Positions 24,369 to 32,770 of a DNA stretch of 64,000 nt are shown here, one piece after another. The translations under genes were made by a program, and so were the position numbers. The DNA lies in contig DASRHY010000224.1 in assembly GCA_035650275.1 (NCBI GenBank), forward strand, positions 1-64,000. The letters are read 5' to 3'. The notes beneath the pieces are model-generated. The model did not search any database, had not been told where the DNA came from, and was given only the letters and a program-made list of their open reading frames with translations. Origin of the DNA: DASRHY01 sp035650275 (GTDB taxonomy: Bacteria; Actinomycetota; Actinomycetes; Propionibacteriales; Kribbellaceae). Positions within the stretch are counted from its first letter, which is position 1. Each line of letters starts with the position of its first letter.

Positions 24369-26864
24369 GTGAGTCACCCGCATGTGGCAACACCAGTTGC
24401 CCTTCACGATGACGAGATGTACTCGGACAACCCCGAGACCTTCCACGCTCTCGGTCCGATCGGTCGTGCCGCCTCGATCCTGCTCGGGGCCTCCGTTCTC
24501 ACCCACCTCCTGGCCACCATCTCGGACTGGCACACGTACCACGTGGTCCGCGACTACCTGGGCGGCAAGCCCGACGTCGAGGACGCCGCCCTGAACAGCG
24601 CCGACACCTTCGCCCGGCTCACGTCGATCCCGAACGTCGCGATCTCCGTCGCCGCCGCCGTGGTCTTCGTACTCTGGCTGTGGCGCGCCCGGCTGAACTC
24701 CGAGGTGTTCTGCCGCGCCGACCACCGGTACAGCCACGCCTGGGTGCTGGGCAGCTGGATCTGCCCGGGGCCGAACCTGTTCTACCCGAAGGCGATCGTC
24801 GACGACGTCTGGGTGGCCAGCGACCGTGCGACCCCGGCCTGGACCGACGATCTGGCCAAACACCGCCGGATCACGATCACCTCCGCCTGGTGGGCCTGCT
24901 GGGTGGTCGCGATGCTCTTGGACGTCGTACTGCGCCGGATCCTGATGTGGGTCGAGCCCACCGTCGGCACGCTCCGGCTGACGGCGTACAGCAGCACGGT
25001 CGCCCTGGTGCTGAGCGCCGTGTCCGCCGCGCTGGCGATGGTGATCATCAGGCGCGTCACCGCGATGCAGACCAACCGGCCGTGGATCGCCTGGTGGGAC
25101 ATCGACGACGAGGCGGTCAGCGGATCGCCGTTCCCGCACTACTCCGAGGACGACGAGCTGGAGCCGGCTTGGGCCGAGCCCGCGTACGCCGGCGGCCCAG
25201 GGCGGAACCAGCCGACGCCCGAGCCGCTCCGATCGGAGCCGCTGTACGTCGAGACCGCGCCCGGTCCGGCCCCGCAGCCCGCGCTGGTCGCCGCCGGCTC
25301 GGCCCCGCTGACGCTCTCGGCCGCCCTGCCGGCGCAGCGCCCGGCGTGGAACGAGCAGCTCGCCGGCCCGGCCGTGGACGAGCCGAGCCGGCCGACTCTG
25401 GTCGGGCTGCCGTCCCTGCCGTCCCTGCCGTCGCTGCCGGAGCTGCCGCGCAACACCGCCCAGTTCAGCGCCTACGACGCGTCCTTCGACAACCGCAGTT
25501 CGATGCCGGAGCCGCCCGCCGCCGACACCTCCGGCGAGGAGCAGGCCTGGAGCCCGTTCTCGTCGATGGTCGAGCAGTGGCGCGAGGAGATCGAGCACCC
25601 TGGCGGCCAGGACTCGTCCTACGCGGCCTACGAGGAGCCGGTCTTCGCCCGGGAGGCGCCCGACTACGAGGCCGGGTCGAGGTACAGCACCAAGTACGAC
25701 TCCTACCAGCAGGAGGAGTACACGACGGAGGCGTACCGGCCCGACTACTCGCAGGACACCCAGTACTTCCGGCCGGACTTCGAGTCCGGCTACACCACGG
25801 AGTCCAGCTACAGCACGGAGCGGGACTACACCTCCGAGCGGGACTACGCGTCGGACTACAGCAGCGACTACGGCAGCGACTACAGCACCAACTACGGCTC
25901 GGACTACGGGACCGACCGGGACTACACGTCCGAGACCAGCTACACAGCCGAGACCAGCTACACGGCCGGGACCAGCTACACGGCCCAGACGAGCTACGAG
26001 TCGCCGTACCGCCCCGAGCCGGCCGACGAACCCGAGCCGGCTGTCCCCCAGGAGTCCCCGCTGGTCGCGCGGCTGTCGCCGCGGCCCGACCTGCCGCAGG
26101 CACCGTCGCTGCCGCAGGCACCGTCGCTGCCGCAGGCCCCCAGCCTTCCGCAGGCGCCGTTCCGGACCCCGGAGCCCACCCCCGAGCCGGCTCCGGAACC
26201 GTCCGCCTGGCCGTCCTCGGCCGGGGACCAGCCCGCGTGGGTCGCTGAGTACCAGGCGCGGCGCAAGCCAGGCGGCGCGAGCAGCTTCCAGGAGCCGCCG
26301 CGGCCGATCCCGTCCCCGCCGACGCCGCCGCTCACCCTGGTCCCGCCGCCCGCTCAGCCGGCCGACCCGACGCCGGTGCAGCGCACCGAACCACAGCGCC
26401 CCGAACCACAGCAGCCCGACCCGTCGTACGGCGATGCGGCCCGGCACTTCGACCCGACCCAGTACTCAGAGCCGGCCCGGTACTCCGACACCACCCGGCA
26501 CGAGCCGCCGGCGGACCCCACGCCGTACGCCGAGCCCGCCCCGGACTCCGCACCGCGGCCGGCCGGACGGCGCGCGCGGCGGATGCCGGCGGACTACGTC
26601 GAGCAACCGCCTCCGGACACCACCGGCTACACCGAGCCGATCCGGCGTCCCGAGCCGCCGCGGTACTCCGACCCCGCGCAGTACCGCGGCCCGGCGCAGC
26701 AGGACCCGCCCCCGGCACTCGGCGCACAGCACGGGCGGTCACTGCCGCCCGCTCCGCTGGAGCCGCGCAGCACCTTCGTCGACGTCGAGCCGGAGACCCC
26801 GGCCGACACCGGCTCGCAGCCGGTTACGCCCCGCGTGCACCCGCGCCGCCGGTGGTCGGTCTAG
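24369..26864 (+). CDS. DUF4328 membrane protein with very long repetitive C-terminus
   Basis: Residues about 25-245 are a DUF4328 domain with four predicted membrane helices and the conserved WLWRARLNSEVF, HAWVLGSWICPGPNLFYP and WWACWVVAM segments. The remaining 585 residues are cytoplasmic or extracellular low-complexity sequence: LPSLPSLPSL repeats, a stretch of about 100 residues where Tyr appears every four to five residues among Ser, Thr, Asp and Glu (nt about 25,670-26,010), four LPQAPS units, and a Pro-rich end. A GTG start is used. A second DUF4328 gene of ordinary size lies at 32,771. Function unknown; the tail could be a phosphorylation or assembly scaffold. Confidence 0.8.
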   Translation: MSHPHVATPVALHDDEMYSDNPETFHALGPIGRAASILLGASVLTHLLATISDWHTYHVVRDYLGGKPDVEDAALNSADTFARLTSIPNVAISVAAAVVFVLWLWRARLNSEVFCRADHRYSHAWVLGSWICPGPNLFYPKAIVDDVWVASDRATPAWTDDLAKHRRITITSAWWACWVVAMLLDVVLRRILMWVEPTVGTLRLTAYSSTVALVLSAVSAALAMVIIRRVTAMQTNRPWIAWWDIDDEAVSGSPFPHYSEDDELEPAWAEPAYAGGPGRNQPTPEPLRSEPLYVETAPGPAPQPALVAAGSAPLTLSAALPAQRPAWNEQLAGPAVDEPSRPTLVGLPSLPSLPSLPELPRNTAQFSAYDASFDNRSSMPEPPAADTSGEEQAWSPFSSMVEQWREEIEHPGGQDSSYAAYEEPVFAREAPDYEAGSRYSTKYDSYQQEEYTTEAYRPDYSQDTQYFRPDFESGYTTESSYSTERDYTSERDYASDYSSDYGSDYSTNYGSDYGTDRDYTSETSYTAETSYTAGTSYTAQTSYESPYRPEPADEPEPAVPQESPLVARLSPRPDLPQAPSLPQAPSLPQAPSLPQAPFRTPEPTPEPAPEPSAWPSSAGDQPAWVAEYQARRKPGGASSFQEPPRPIPSPPTPPLTLVPPPAQPADPTPVQRTEPQRPEPQQPDPSYGDAARHFDPTQYSEPARYSDTTRHEPPADPTPYAEPAPDSAPRPAGRRARRMPADYVEQPPPDTTGYTEPIRRPEPPRYSDPAQYRGPAQQDPPPALGAQHGRSLPPAPLEPRSTFVDVEPETPADTGSQPVTPRVHPRRRWSV

Positions 26865-27919
26865 GGCAGCAGCAGGCACAGGTCGCCGAACTCGTGCCAC
26901 AGGTACCGCCGTTCCAGTGCCGCGTCGTACGCACGCTGCACGAGTGCCGACCCCGCCACGGCCTCGAGCAGCAACAGGTGTGACGCGTCCGGCGCATGCA
27001 TCCCGGTGATCAGCCCGTCGACGACGGACGCCGGCCGGTCCGGTCCCAGCACCAGCTCGGTCCAGCCACCGGCGGCTGCGATCGACCCGTCCGGCCGGAC
27101 CGCGGATTCCAGCGCCCGCACCACGGTGGTGCCGACCGCGATCACCCGGTGCCCGCGCGCCCTGGTCCAGGCGACCAGCTCGGCGGTGCCGGCCGAGACG
27201 TCGTACTGCTCGGCGGCCGGCGGCTCGTGGCTCTCCAGCGAGGACACCCCGGTGTGCAGCGTGACCGGTGCGACCAGCACGCCGGCGGACACCAGCCGGG
27301 TGACCAGCGCGGTACTGAACGGCCGACCGGCACTCGGCATCTCCGCACTGCCCGGTTCGGTCGCGAACACGGTCTGGTATGACGCCAGCGGCCACCGTTC
27401 GCCGACGTACGCGTAGGCGATCGGCCGGCCGTGCCGGGCCAGGAACCCCAGCACTCCGTCCGGTACGTCGACCCGGGCGCGCCACAGCCGCCGCTCGCCG
27501 GCCGAGTACCGCGCTCGGAGCGTGAGCGATCCCGGCCGGTCGCCGGTACAGGGCAGCTCGACCCGTTCGCCCGGGATCGCGTCGAGTACCGGCTTCGAGG
27601 CGGCCGGCGCCGTCCGCAACTCCACTACCCAGTCGCCGTCGTCCAGCGCGGTGGAGAAGTGCACGACGACCGGCTGCACGCCTGCGCGTGCGATCCGGGT
27701 GCCGTCCACCGCAGCCGGCAGCGTGCCGGAGGTGTTCACCACCAGTAGGTCGCCGGGGACCAGGAACCGTCCGAGCTGGTCGAACCGGGCGTGCTCGATC
27801 CCGTTGCCGCCTGCCACGAGCAGCCGGACATGGTCCCGTTCCAGCCCGCGGGCCTCCGGCGGCTCGGCGGCGCTCAGCTCGGCGGGCAGGATGAACCGGG
27901 TCGTCGGTTCCGCGATCAT
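26861..27919 (-). CDS. S-adenosylmethionine:tRNA ribosyltransferase-isomerase family protein (QueA-like)
   Basis: This 352-residue protein matches QueA, which transfers the ribosyl part of SAM to preQ1 in tRNA. Family blocks are present: LVPGDLLVVNTSGTLPA, WPLASYQTVFATEPGSAEMPSAGRPFS, and LHTGVSS. No other queuosine gene (queC-F, tgt) lies in this window, and many Actinobacteria carry such an orphan copy of unknown role, so the substrate may differ from preQ1-tRNA. The start overlaps the upstream SDR stop codon as ATGA. Its end overlaps the converging DUF4328 gene by four bases. Confidence 0.85.
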   Translation of the reverse strand: MIAEPTTRFILPAELSAAEPPEARGLERDHVRLLVAGGNGIEHARFDQLGRFLVPGDLLVVNTSGTLPAAVDGTRIARAGVQPVVVHFSTALDDGDWVVELRTAPAASKPVLDAIPGERVELPCTGDRPGSLTLRARYSAGERRLWRARVDVPDGVLGFLARHGRPIAYAYVGERWPLASYQTVFATEPGSAEMPSAGRPFSTALVTRLVSAGVLVAPVTLHTGVSSLESHEPPAAEQYDVSAGTAELVAWTRARGHRVIAVGTTVVRALESAVRPDGSIAAAGGWTELVLGPDRPASVVDGLITGMHAPDASHLLLLEAVAGSALVQRAYDAALERRYLWHEFGDLCLLLP

Positions 27920-28632
27920 GCAGTCACCGGTTCGCTGCTGAGGTCGGCCGCCTTGTACCGTCCGCTCGCCGGCCGCGTGTCGAGCAGCCGCAGGAACGCC
28001 GGTACGACGCTGGCCGGCTCAGGCCGGTCGGAGATGTCCTCGTCCGGGAACGCGGCCTGGTGCATGGCGGTCCGCAGGTCACCCGGGTCCACCGCGTAGA
28101 CCGCGAGAGCCGGATGCTCGGCAGCGAGGACCGCGGTGGCATGGTCGAGCGCGGCCTTCGCCGAGCCGTACCCGCCCCAGCCCTCGTACGCCTCGACGGC
28201 CGCATCCGAGCTGATGTCGATCACGGTGCCGCCGGACTTCGTCAGCGCCGGCAGCAGTTGCTGGACCATCGCGATCGGCGCGACCACGTCCACCTCGTAC
28301 ACGCGGCGCAGCTCGTCCAGCGGGTACTCCGCCAGCGGCGGCTGCGGGCTCGGGCCGAGCAGGCTGGCGTTGTTCACCAGCAGGTCGAGCCGGCCGAGCC
28401 CGTCGACCACCTCAGCCAGCTCCTCACGGTGCCGCGGGTCGGTGACGTCGCCGGCCAGTGCGATCACGTCGGTACGGGCCGCCAGCGCGTCGGCCGCGGC
28501 CTTGAGCAGGTCGGACCGGCGGCCGTCGATCACGAGCGTCCAGCCGCGCTCGGCCAGACCGTGCGCGAGGGCGAGGCCGAGCCCTGCGGACGCACCGGTG
28601 ACCACGGCAACAGGCTTGTCAGTGGGTGTCAT
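27916..28632 (-). CDS. SDR family oxidoreductase
   Basis: This 238-residue short-chain dehydrogenase has the cofactor motif TGASAGLGLALAHG, the NNAS segment, and the active-site SSDAA...YGSAK (Tyr/Lys) pair. The substrate is not clear. It is coupled to the QueA-like gene by an ATGA overlap, a recurrent pairing that hints at a shared pathway. The ATG at 28,632 is preferred because it starts right before the Rossmann fold. Confidence 0.92.
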   Translation of the reverse strand: MTPTDKPVAVVTGASAGLGLALAHGLAERGWTLVIDGRRSDLLKAAADALAARTDVIALAGDVTDPRHREELAEVVDGLGRLDLLVNNASLLGPSPQPPLAEYPLDELRRVYEVDVVAPIAMVQQLLPALTKSGGTVIDISSDAAVEAYEGWGGYGSAKAALDHATAVLAAEHPALAVYAVDPGDLRTAMHQAAFPDEDISDRPEPASVVPAFLRLLDTRPASGRYKAADLSSEPVTA

Positions 28633-28687
28633 GTACCAAGCGTCATACCTCAAGTCCACTTGACTTCAAGCCGTCCCTTTCACTCTT

Positions 28688-28822
28688 CCCGTACCGACAC
28701 GCCGCCCCGCGTGCCTTGCCCCGGCGTGTCCCTACGGGGGCAGCGAACGAACCCGACCCCCAGTCCCACCTCCCGTAGGGACACGCCGCGCGGGTGGACT
28801 TGGGGCGGCGGGTCGGTACGGG
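28688..28822. repeat. Composite nested inverted repeat
   Basis: The outer arms at 28,688-28,708 and 28,802-28,822 are 21 bp with one mismatch. The inner arms at 28,722-28,738 and 28,772-28,788 are a perfect 17 bp match. Outer and inner arms share a CCCGTA..GACACGCCG motif. The element fills most of the 218-base gap between the SDR and the flavoprotein gene, which are transcribed in the same direction. Confidence 0.8.
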
Positions 28823-28850
28823 AGGTGTAGCGGGACAAGGGGCGCGGGGG

Positions 28851-30440
28851 TCAGCGGGGGAGGAGGATGCCGGGGTTGAGGATGCCGGTGGGGTCGAGGG
28901 TTCGTTTGACGGACCGCAGGGCCTCGACGGCGAGCGGGCCGATCTCGGTCGCGTATGCGTCGCGGTGGTCGGTGCCGACGCCATGGTGGTGGCTGATCGT
29001 GCCGCCGGACGTACCGATCGCGGCGCTGGCGGCGGCCTTCGCGGTGCGCCACTGGGCGACCGGGTCGTCTGTCTGCGCGCAGATCACCGTGAAGTACAGC
29101 GAGGCACCGGTCTCGTACACGTGCGACATGTGGCACAGCACCAGCGGCGGTGTGCCCTGCCCTGCCAGCGCGGACGTCAGCGCCTCCGTCACCGCGGTCC
29201 TCAGCGCCGGGATCACGGACCAGAACGCCGCCGTCTCCAGCGTCTCGACCAGCGCGCCCGCGTCCAGCAACGGGTCGCGCAGGTACGGCGCGCGGTAGCG
29301 GCCCTCCCGCCAGACCTCGCCCGGCCCCTCGCCCAGCGGCTCGCCACCTGCGTCCCGCAGTACCGCAGCCACGGCTGCCCGTCGTACCGGGACCCGGTCG
29401 GCGGTGTCCTCGAAGCCGCAGATCGCCAGACAACCGCCCGTCCCGCCGGACAGCACGTCGGGGTCCGCGAGGTTGACCGCGGTCTCGGCCTCGTCGGCGA
29501 GCCGCAGCACGGTCGGCAGCGGACCGTCCTGCGCCAGCCGGCGGATCGCCGCCAGCCCGGCGTCGAAGGAGGCGAACCGCCAGCCCTCGTACGCTCGCTG
29601 CTCGGGCCGGGGGCGGACCCGGACCCGGACGGACGTCACCACCCCGAACGCACCCTCGGACCCGAGCACCAGCTGCCGCAGGTCCGGCCCGGCGGCCGAC
29701 ATAGGCGCCCGGCCGAGCTCGATCGTGCCGCGCGGGGTGGCGAGCGTGAGCCCGACGACCAGCTCGTCGAACCGCCCGTACCCGGCCGAGGCCTGGCCGC
29801 TGGACCGGGTGGCGGCGTACCCACCGATGCTGGCGCCCTCGTACGACTGCGGGAAGTGCCCCAGCGTGTAGCCGCGCGCAGCCAGCAGCGCCTCGGCGGC
29901 AGAGCCCCGCACTCCGGCCTGCAGCGTGGCGACGCGGGACACCTCGTCCAGCTCCACCAACCGGTCCAGCCGGCGCAGGTCCAGCGTCACCACACCGGCG
30001 AATCCGTCCCGGGACGGCGCCAGCCCGCCCACCACTGACGTACCGCCGGAGTAGGGCACGACCGCGACCCGATGCTCGGCACAGACCCGCAGCAGCTCGA
30101 CCACCTCGTCGTGCGACCCCGGAAGCGCGACCAGGTCCGGGGCGTCTGTGAGGTCACCGGCGCGCAACCGCAACAGGTCCGGCGTCGAGTATCCGCGGGT
30201 GTGCCCGATCCTGGCCGCGTCACTGTCGTCCAGCTCGCAGACCGCGGCGAGCGCGGCGTGCGTGTCCGGGGACAGGGCGGGTGGTGCGAGCCCGGAAGAG
30301 CCTGTCGCAGGAGGCGCGGTGGCCTTGACGCCGAGATGCCGCAGCGCGGCGGTGGCCGCCTCTGGCAGCGCAACCGGGTGCTGCGGATCGCCCCACCGCC
30401 CGGGCACCATCTCGGTCACCGGCAGATCCGACTCGGTCAT
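28851..30440 (-). CDS. FAD-binding oxidase, alkyldihydroxyacetonephosphate-synthase-like
   Basis: This 529-residue flavoprotein belongs to the PCMH/FAD_binding_4 group. The phosphate-binding loop VPYSGGTSVVGGL and FPQSYEGASIGGYAATRSSG bind FAD; the C-terminal SHHHGVGTDH matches the histidine loop of alkyl-DHAP synthase (AGPS), and LDPTGILNPGI closes the fold. AGPS swaps a fatty acid for a fatty alcohol on acyl-DHAP to make ether lipid. The divergent glpD-type gene, which handles glycerol-3-phosphate and DHAP, supports a lipid link. Lactate or glycolate oxidase-like activity is an alternative. The ATG at 30,440 is chosen. Confidence 0.85.
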   Translation of the reverse strand: MTESDLPVTEMVPGRWGDPQHPVALPEAATAALRHLGVKATAPPATGSSGLAPPALSPDTHAALAAVCELDDSDAARIGHTRGYSTPDLLRLRAGDLTDAPDLVALPGSHDEVVELLRVCAEHRVAVVPYSGGTSVVGGLAPSRDGFAGVVTLDLRRLDRLVELDEVSRVATLQAGVRGSAAEALLAARGYTLGHFPQSYEGASIGGYAATRSSGQASAGYGRFDELVVGLTLATPRGTIELGRAPMSAAGPDLRQLVLGSEGAFGVVTSVRVRVRPRPEQRAYEGWRFASFDAGLAAIRRLAQDGPLPTVLRLADEAETAVNLADPDVLSGGTGGCLAICGFEDTADRVPVRRAAVAAVLRDAGGEPLGEGPGEVWREGRYRAPYLRDPLLDAGALVETLETAAFWSVIPALRTAVTEALTSALAGQGTPPLVLCHMSHVYETGASLYFTVICAQTDDPVAQWRTAKAAASAAIGTSGGTISHHHGVGTDHRDAYATEIGPLAVEALRSVKRTLDPTGILNPGILLPR

Positions 30441-30464
30441 ACCCGCCTCCACCTCACCGGTTGC

Positions 30465-30531
30465 GTCCGCCGAAGGCGAGTCAGGTTGACACCACTTCGG
30501 CGGACACAAGAGCCCCACTCGCTGATACACT
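30465..30531. promoter_or_regulatory. Divergent control region with 11 bp inverted repeat and leaderless promoter
   Basis: GTCCGCCGAAG (30,465-30,475) and CTTCGGCGGAC (30,495-30,505) are perfect complements separated by 19 bases, a candidate TetR operator. On the plus strand TACACT (30,526-30,531) lies eight bases before GTG 30,539 and eleven before ATG 30,542, so the TetR mRNA is probably leaderless. Confidence 0.6.
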
Positions 30532-30541
30532 TTTGCATGTG

Positions 30542-31147
30542 ATGTCTCAGCGTAGCAGCGAGTCGACGGAACGGCCGTCGCCCGTGAACGCGATCCCTGA
30601 GCAGCAGATCCTGGACGCGGCGTACGAGCTGATGCTCGCGGTCGGCATGCGCCGGATGACGATGGCGGACATCGCCCGGCATGCCGAGGTCTCGCGAGCC
30701 ACCCTGTACCGGCGCTGGCCGAACGTCCAGTCGGTCGTCGCCGCGCTGATGACCCGGGAGTGGGCCATCGCCGGTGCCGCCGCGTTCGTGCCCGGCGCCG
30801 ACGCACGTAGCTGGCTGGTCGAGGGTGTGGTCGAGGTGGTCAACCTGACCCGCACGCACCCGCTGATGCGCAAGATCATCGAGCTCGACCCGGAGTTCCT
30901 CACGCCGTACCTGTTCGAGCGCCGCGGCAGCAGCACCAACGACCACCTGGAGCTGGTCGAGCGGGCGCTGCAGAAGGGGTACGAGGACGGCTCGATCCGG
31001 CTCGGCGACCCCGAGTGGCAGGCCCGGACGATCGTGCTGGCCGCGTTCTCCTCGGCGGTGTCGGGGCCGATCATGGCCGAGCCGGACGAGTACGACCGGC
31101 TCGACGAGGAGCTGCGGCAGATGCTCGACAGGTACCTGGCGCCATGA
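30542..31147 (+). CDS. TetR family transcriptional regulator
   Basis: This 201-residue regulator has a standard TetR helix-turn-helix (QQILDAAYELMLAVG, MTMADIARHAEVSRATLYRRW) and an all-helical sensor domain. It overlaps the following glpD-like gene as ATGA, and it faces the AGPS-like gene, so it probably controls all three through the inverted repeat in between. ATG 30,542 is chosen; GTG 30,539 is one codon upstream and equally possible. No ribosome site is visible. Confidence 0.9.
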   Translation: MSQRSSESTERPSPVNAIPEQQILDAAYELMLAVGMRRMTMADIARHAEVSRATLYRRWPNVQSVVAALMTREWAIAGAAAFVPGADARSWLVEGVVEVVNLTRTHPLMRKIIELDPEFLTPYLFERRGSSTNDHLELVERALQKGYEDGSIRLGDPEWQARTIVLAAFSSAVSGPIMAEPDEYDRLDEELRQMLDRYLAP

Positions 31148-32706
31148 ACCTGCTGGGGGACTCGGCGCTGAACGCGACCCGCCGGGCGCGGGACCTGGAA
31201 CGGCTCGAGGCCGGCGGCCCGGTCGATCTGCTTGTGGTCGGCGGCGGCGTGACCGGGGCCGGGGTGGCACTCGACGCCGCCTCCCGCGGGCTGTCGGTGG
31301 TGCTGGCCGAGAAGCATGACCTGGCGTTCGGGACCAGCCGGTGGAGCTCGAAGCTTGTGCACGGCGGACTGCGCTACCTCGCCGCAGGCAAGGTCGGGAT
31401 CGCCCGCGAGAGCGCGGTGGAGCGCGGCATCCTGATGCGGCACACCGCGCCGCACCTCGTGCACCCGGTCCCGACCGTCGCGCCGTGGTTGCCGAAGGCA
31501 AGCATCAGCCAAGCGGCCCTGCTGCGCGCGGCGTACGCGGGCGGCGACCTGCTCCGGGTGACCGCCGGGACCAGCGGCCAGCTGCTGCCGCGTTCGCGCC
31601 GGATCAGCAACGCCGAGGTGCTCCGCTACGCGCCGACGGTGCGACCCGACGGGCTGCGCGGCGGCTTCATCGACTGGGACGGCCAGCTGTACGACGACGC
31701 CCGGCTGGTGGTCGCGATCGCGCGCACCGCGGCCGCGCACGGCGCCCGGATCCTGACCCACTGCGCAGCCGAGCAGGTCGCCGGCACAGGTGCGGTGCTC
31801 ACCGACCAGCTCACCGGCCACTCCTTCGACCTGCACGCCCGGGTCGTCGTCAACGCGGCCGGGATCTGGGCCGGTTCGGTCGCGCCGGACATCAAGCTGC
31901 GGCCCAGCCGCGGCACCCACCTGGTACTGCCGCAGTCCGTGTTCGGCGGGCTGTCCGCGATCCTCACGGTGCCGGTGCCGGGCCGGCTGCGCCGGGTCGT
32001 GATGGCGATCCCGGCACCGGACGGCCGGGTGTACGTCGGGCTGACCGACGAGGACGCACCCGGGCCGGTGCCGGACGTGCCGGAGGCGACCGACGCCGAG
32101 ATCGACTTCCTGCTGGACACGATCAACCTCGCGGTCGAGGAGCCGATCACCCGAGCGGACCTGCTCGGCACGTACGCCGGATTGCGGCCGTTGCTGGACA
32201 GCGGGACTGGATCCACCGCGGATCTGTCCCGCCGGCACACGGTGATCACCGCGCCGGACGGACTGGTCACGATCGTCGGCGGCAAGCTCACGACGTACCG
32301 CCGGATGGCGCAGGACGCGGTCGACACCGCGGTCCAGGCAGCCCGCCTGACGGCTGGCCGGTGCCAGACCCGGCGACTGCCGCTCGTCGGTGCCGCCGCG
32401 CCGGGCGCGCTGGCCGCCGTACCGGGGCCGCGCCGGTTCGTGCAGCGATACGGCGCGGAGGCGCCCGACGTGCTGCGTCTGGCCGCGGACGACCCTGAGC
32501 TGCTGGCACCGCTCGGACCCGGTCTGCCGACCACCCGGGCCGAGCTGCTGTTCGCGATCCGGTCCGAGGGCGCGCTGACCGTCGACGACGTGCTCGACCG
32601 CCGGACCCGGATCGGCCTGGTCCAGGCCGACCGCGCGGCCGCCCTGGCCGCCGCCCGCGAGGCGCTGGCCCACGCCGGACCGGCCGGCTCCGAAGCGGTG
32701 GCCTGA
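31144..32706 (+). CDS. glpD: Glycerol-3-phosphate dehydrogenase, FAD-dependent
   Basis: This 520-residue enzyme oxidises glycerol-3-phosphate to DHAP at the membrane, passing electrons to quinone. The FAD fold is clear: LLVVGGGVTGAGVALDAASRG, GTSRWSSKLVHGGLRYL, and IVGGKLTTYRRMAQD. The C-terminal DAO_C-type helical domain is present, so the protein is full length. It is coupled to the TetR gene by an ATGA overlap and lies opposite the AGPS-like gene, suggesting regulated supply of DHAP for lipid synthesis or glycerol use. Confidence 0.9.
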   Translation: MNLLGDSALNATRRARDLERLEAGGPVDLLVVGGGVTGAGVALDAASRGLSVVLAEKHDLAFGTSRWSSKLVHGGLRYLAAGKVGIARESAVERGILMRHTAPHLVHPVPTVAPWLPKASISQAALLRAAYAGGDLLRVTAGTSGQLLPRSRRISNAEVLRYAPTVRPDGLRGGFIDWDGQLYDDARLVVAIARTAAAHGARILTHCAAEQVAGTGAVLTDQLTGHSFDLHARVVVNAAGIWAGSVAPDIKLRPSRGTHLVLPQSVFGGLSAILTVPVPGRLRRVVMAIPAPDGRVYVGLTDEDAPGPVPDVPEATDAEIDFLLDTINLAVEEPITRADLLGTYAGLRPLLDSGTGSTADLSRRHTVITAPDGLVTIVGGKLTTYRRMAQDAVDTAVQAARLTAGRCQTRRLPLVGAAAPGALAAVPGPRRFVQRYGAEAPDVLRLAADDPELLAPLGPGLPTTRAELLFAIRSEGALTVDDVLDRRTRIGLVQADRAAALAAAREALAHAGPAGSEAVA

Positions 32707-32770
32707 CGCCGGTCCCGACCCGGGCGCCGGGGTACATTGCTGCGCCCACGGTCCGAGATGAGGTGGGGTC

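Noticed and set aside
24294..26447. 717-codon minus-strand frame opposite the DUF4328 gene
   Set aside because: Composition is Arg/Gly/Val-rich without domain; it mirrors the codon pattern of the true gene.
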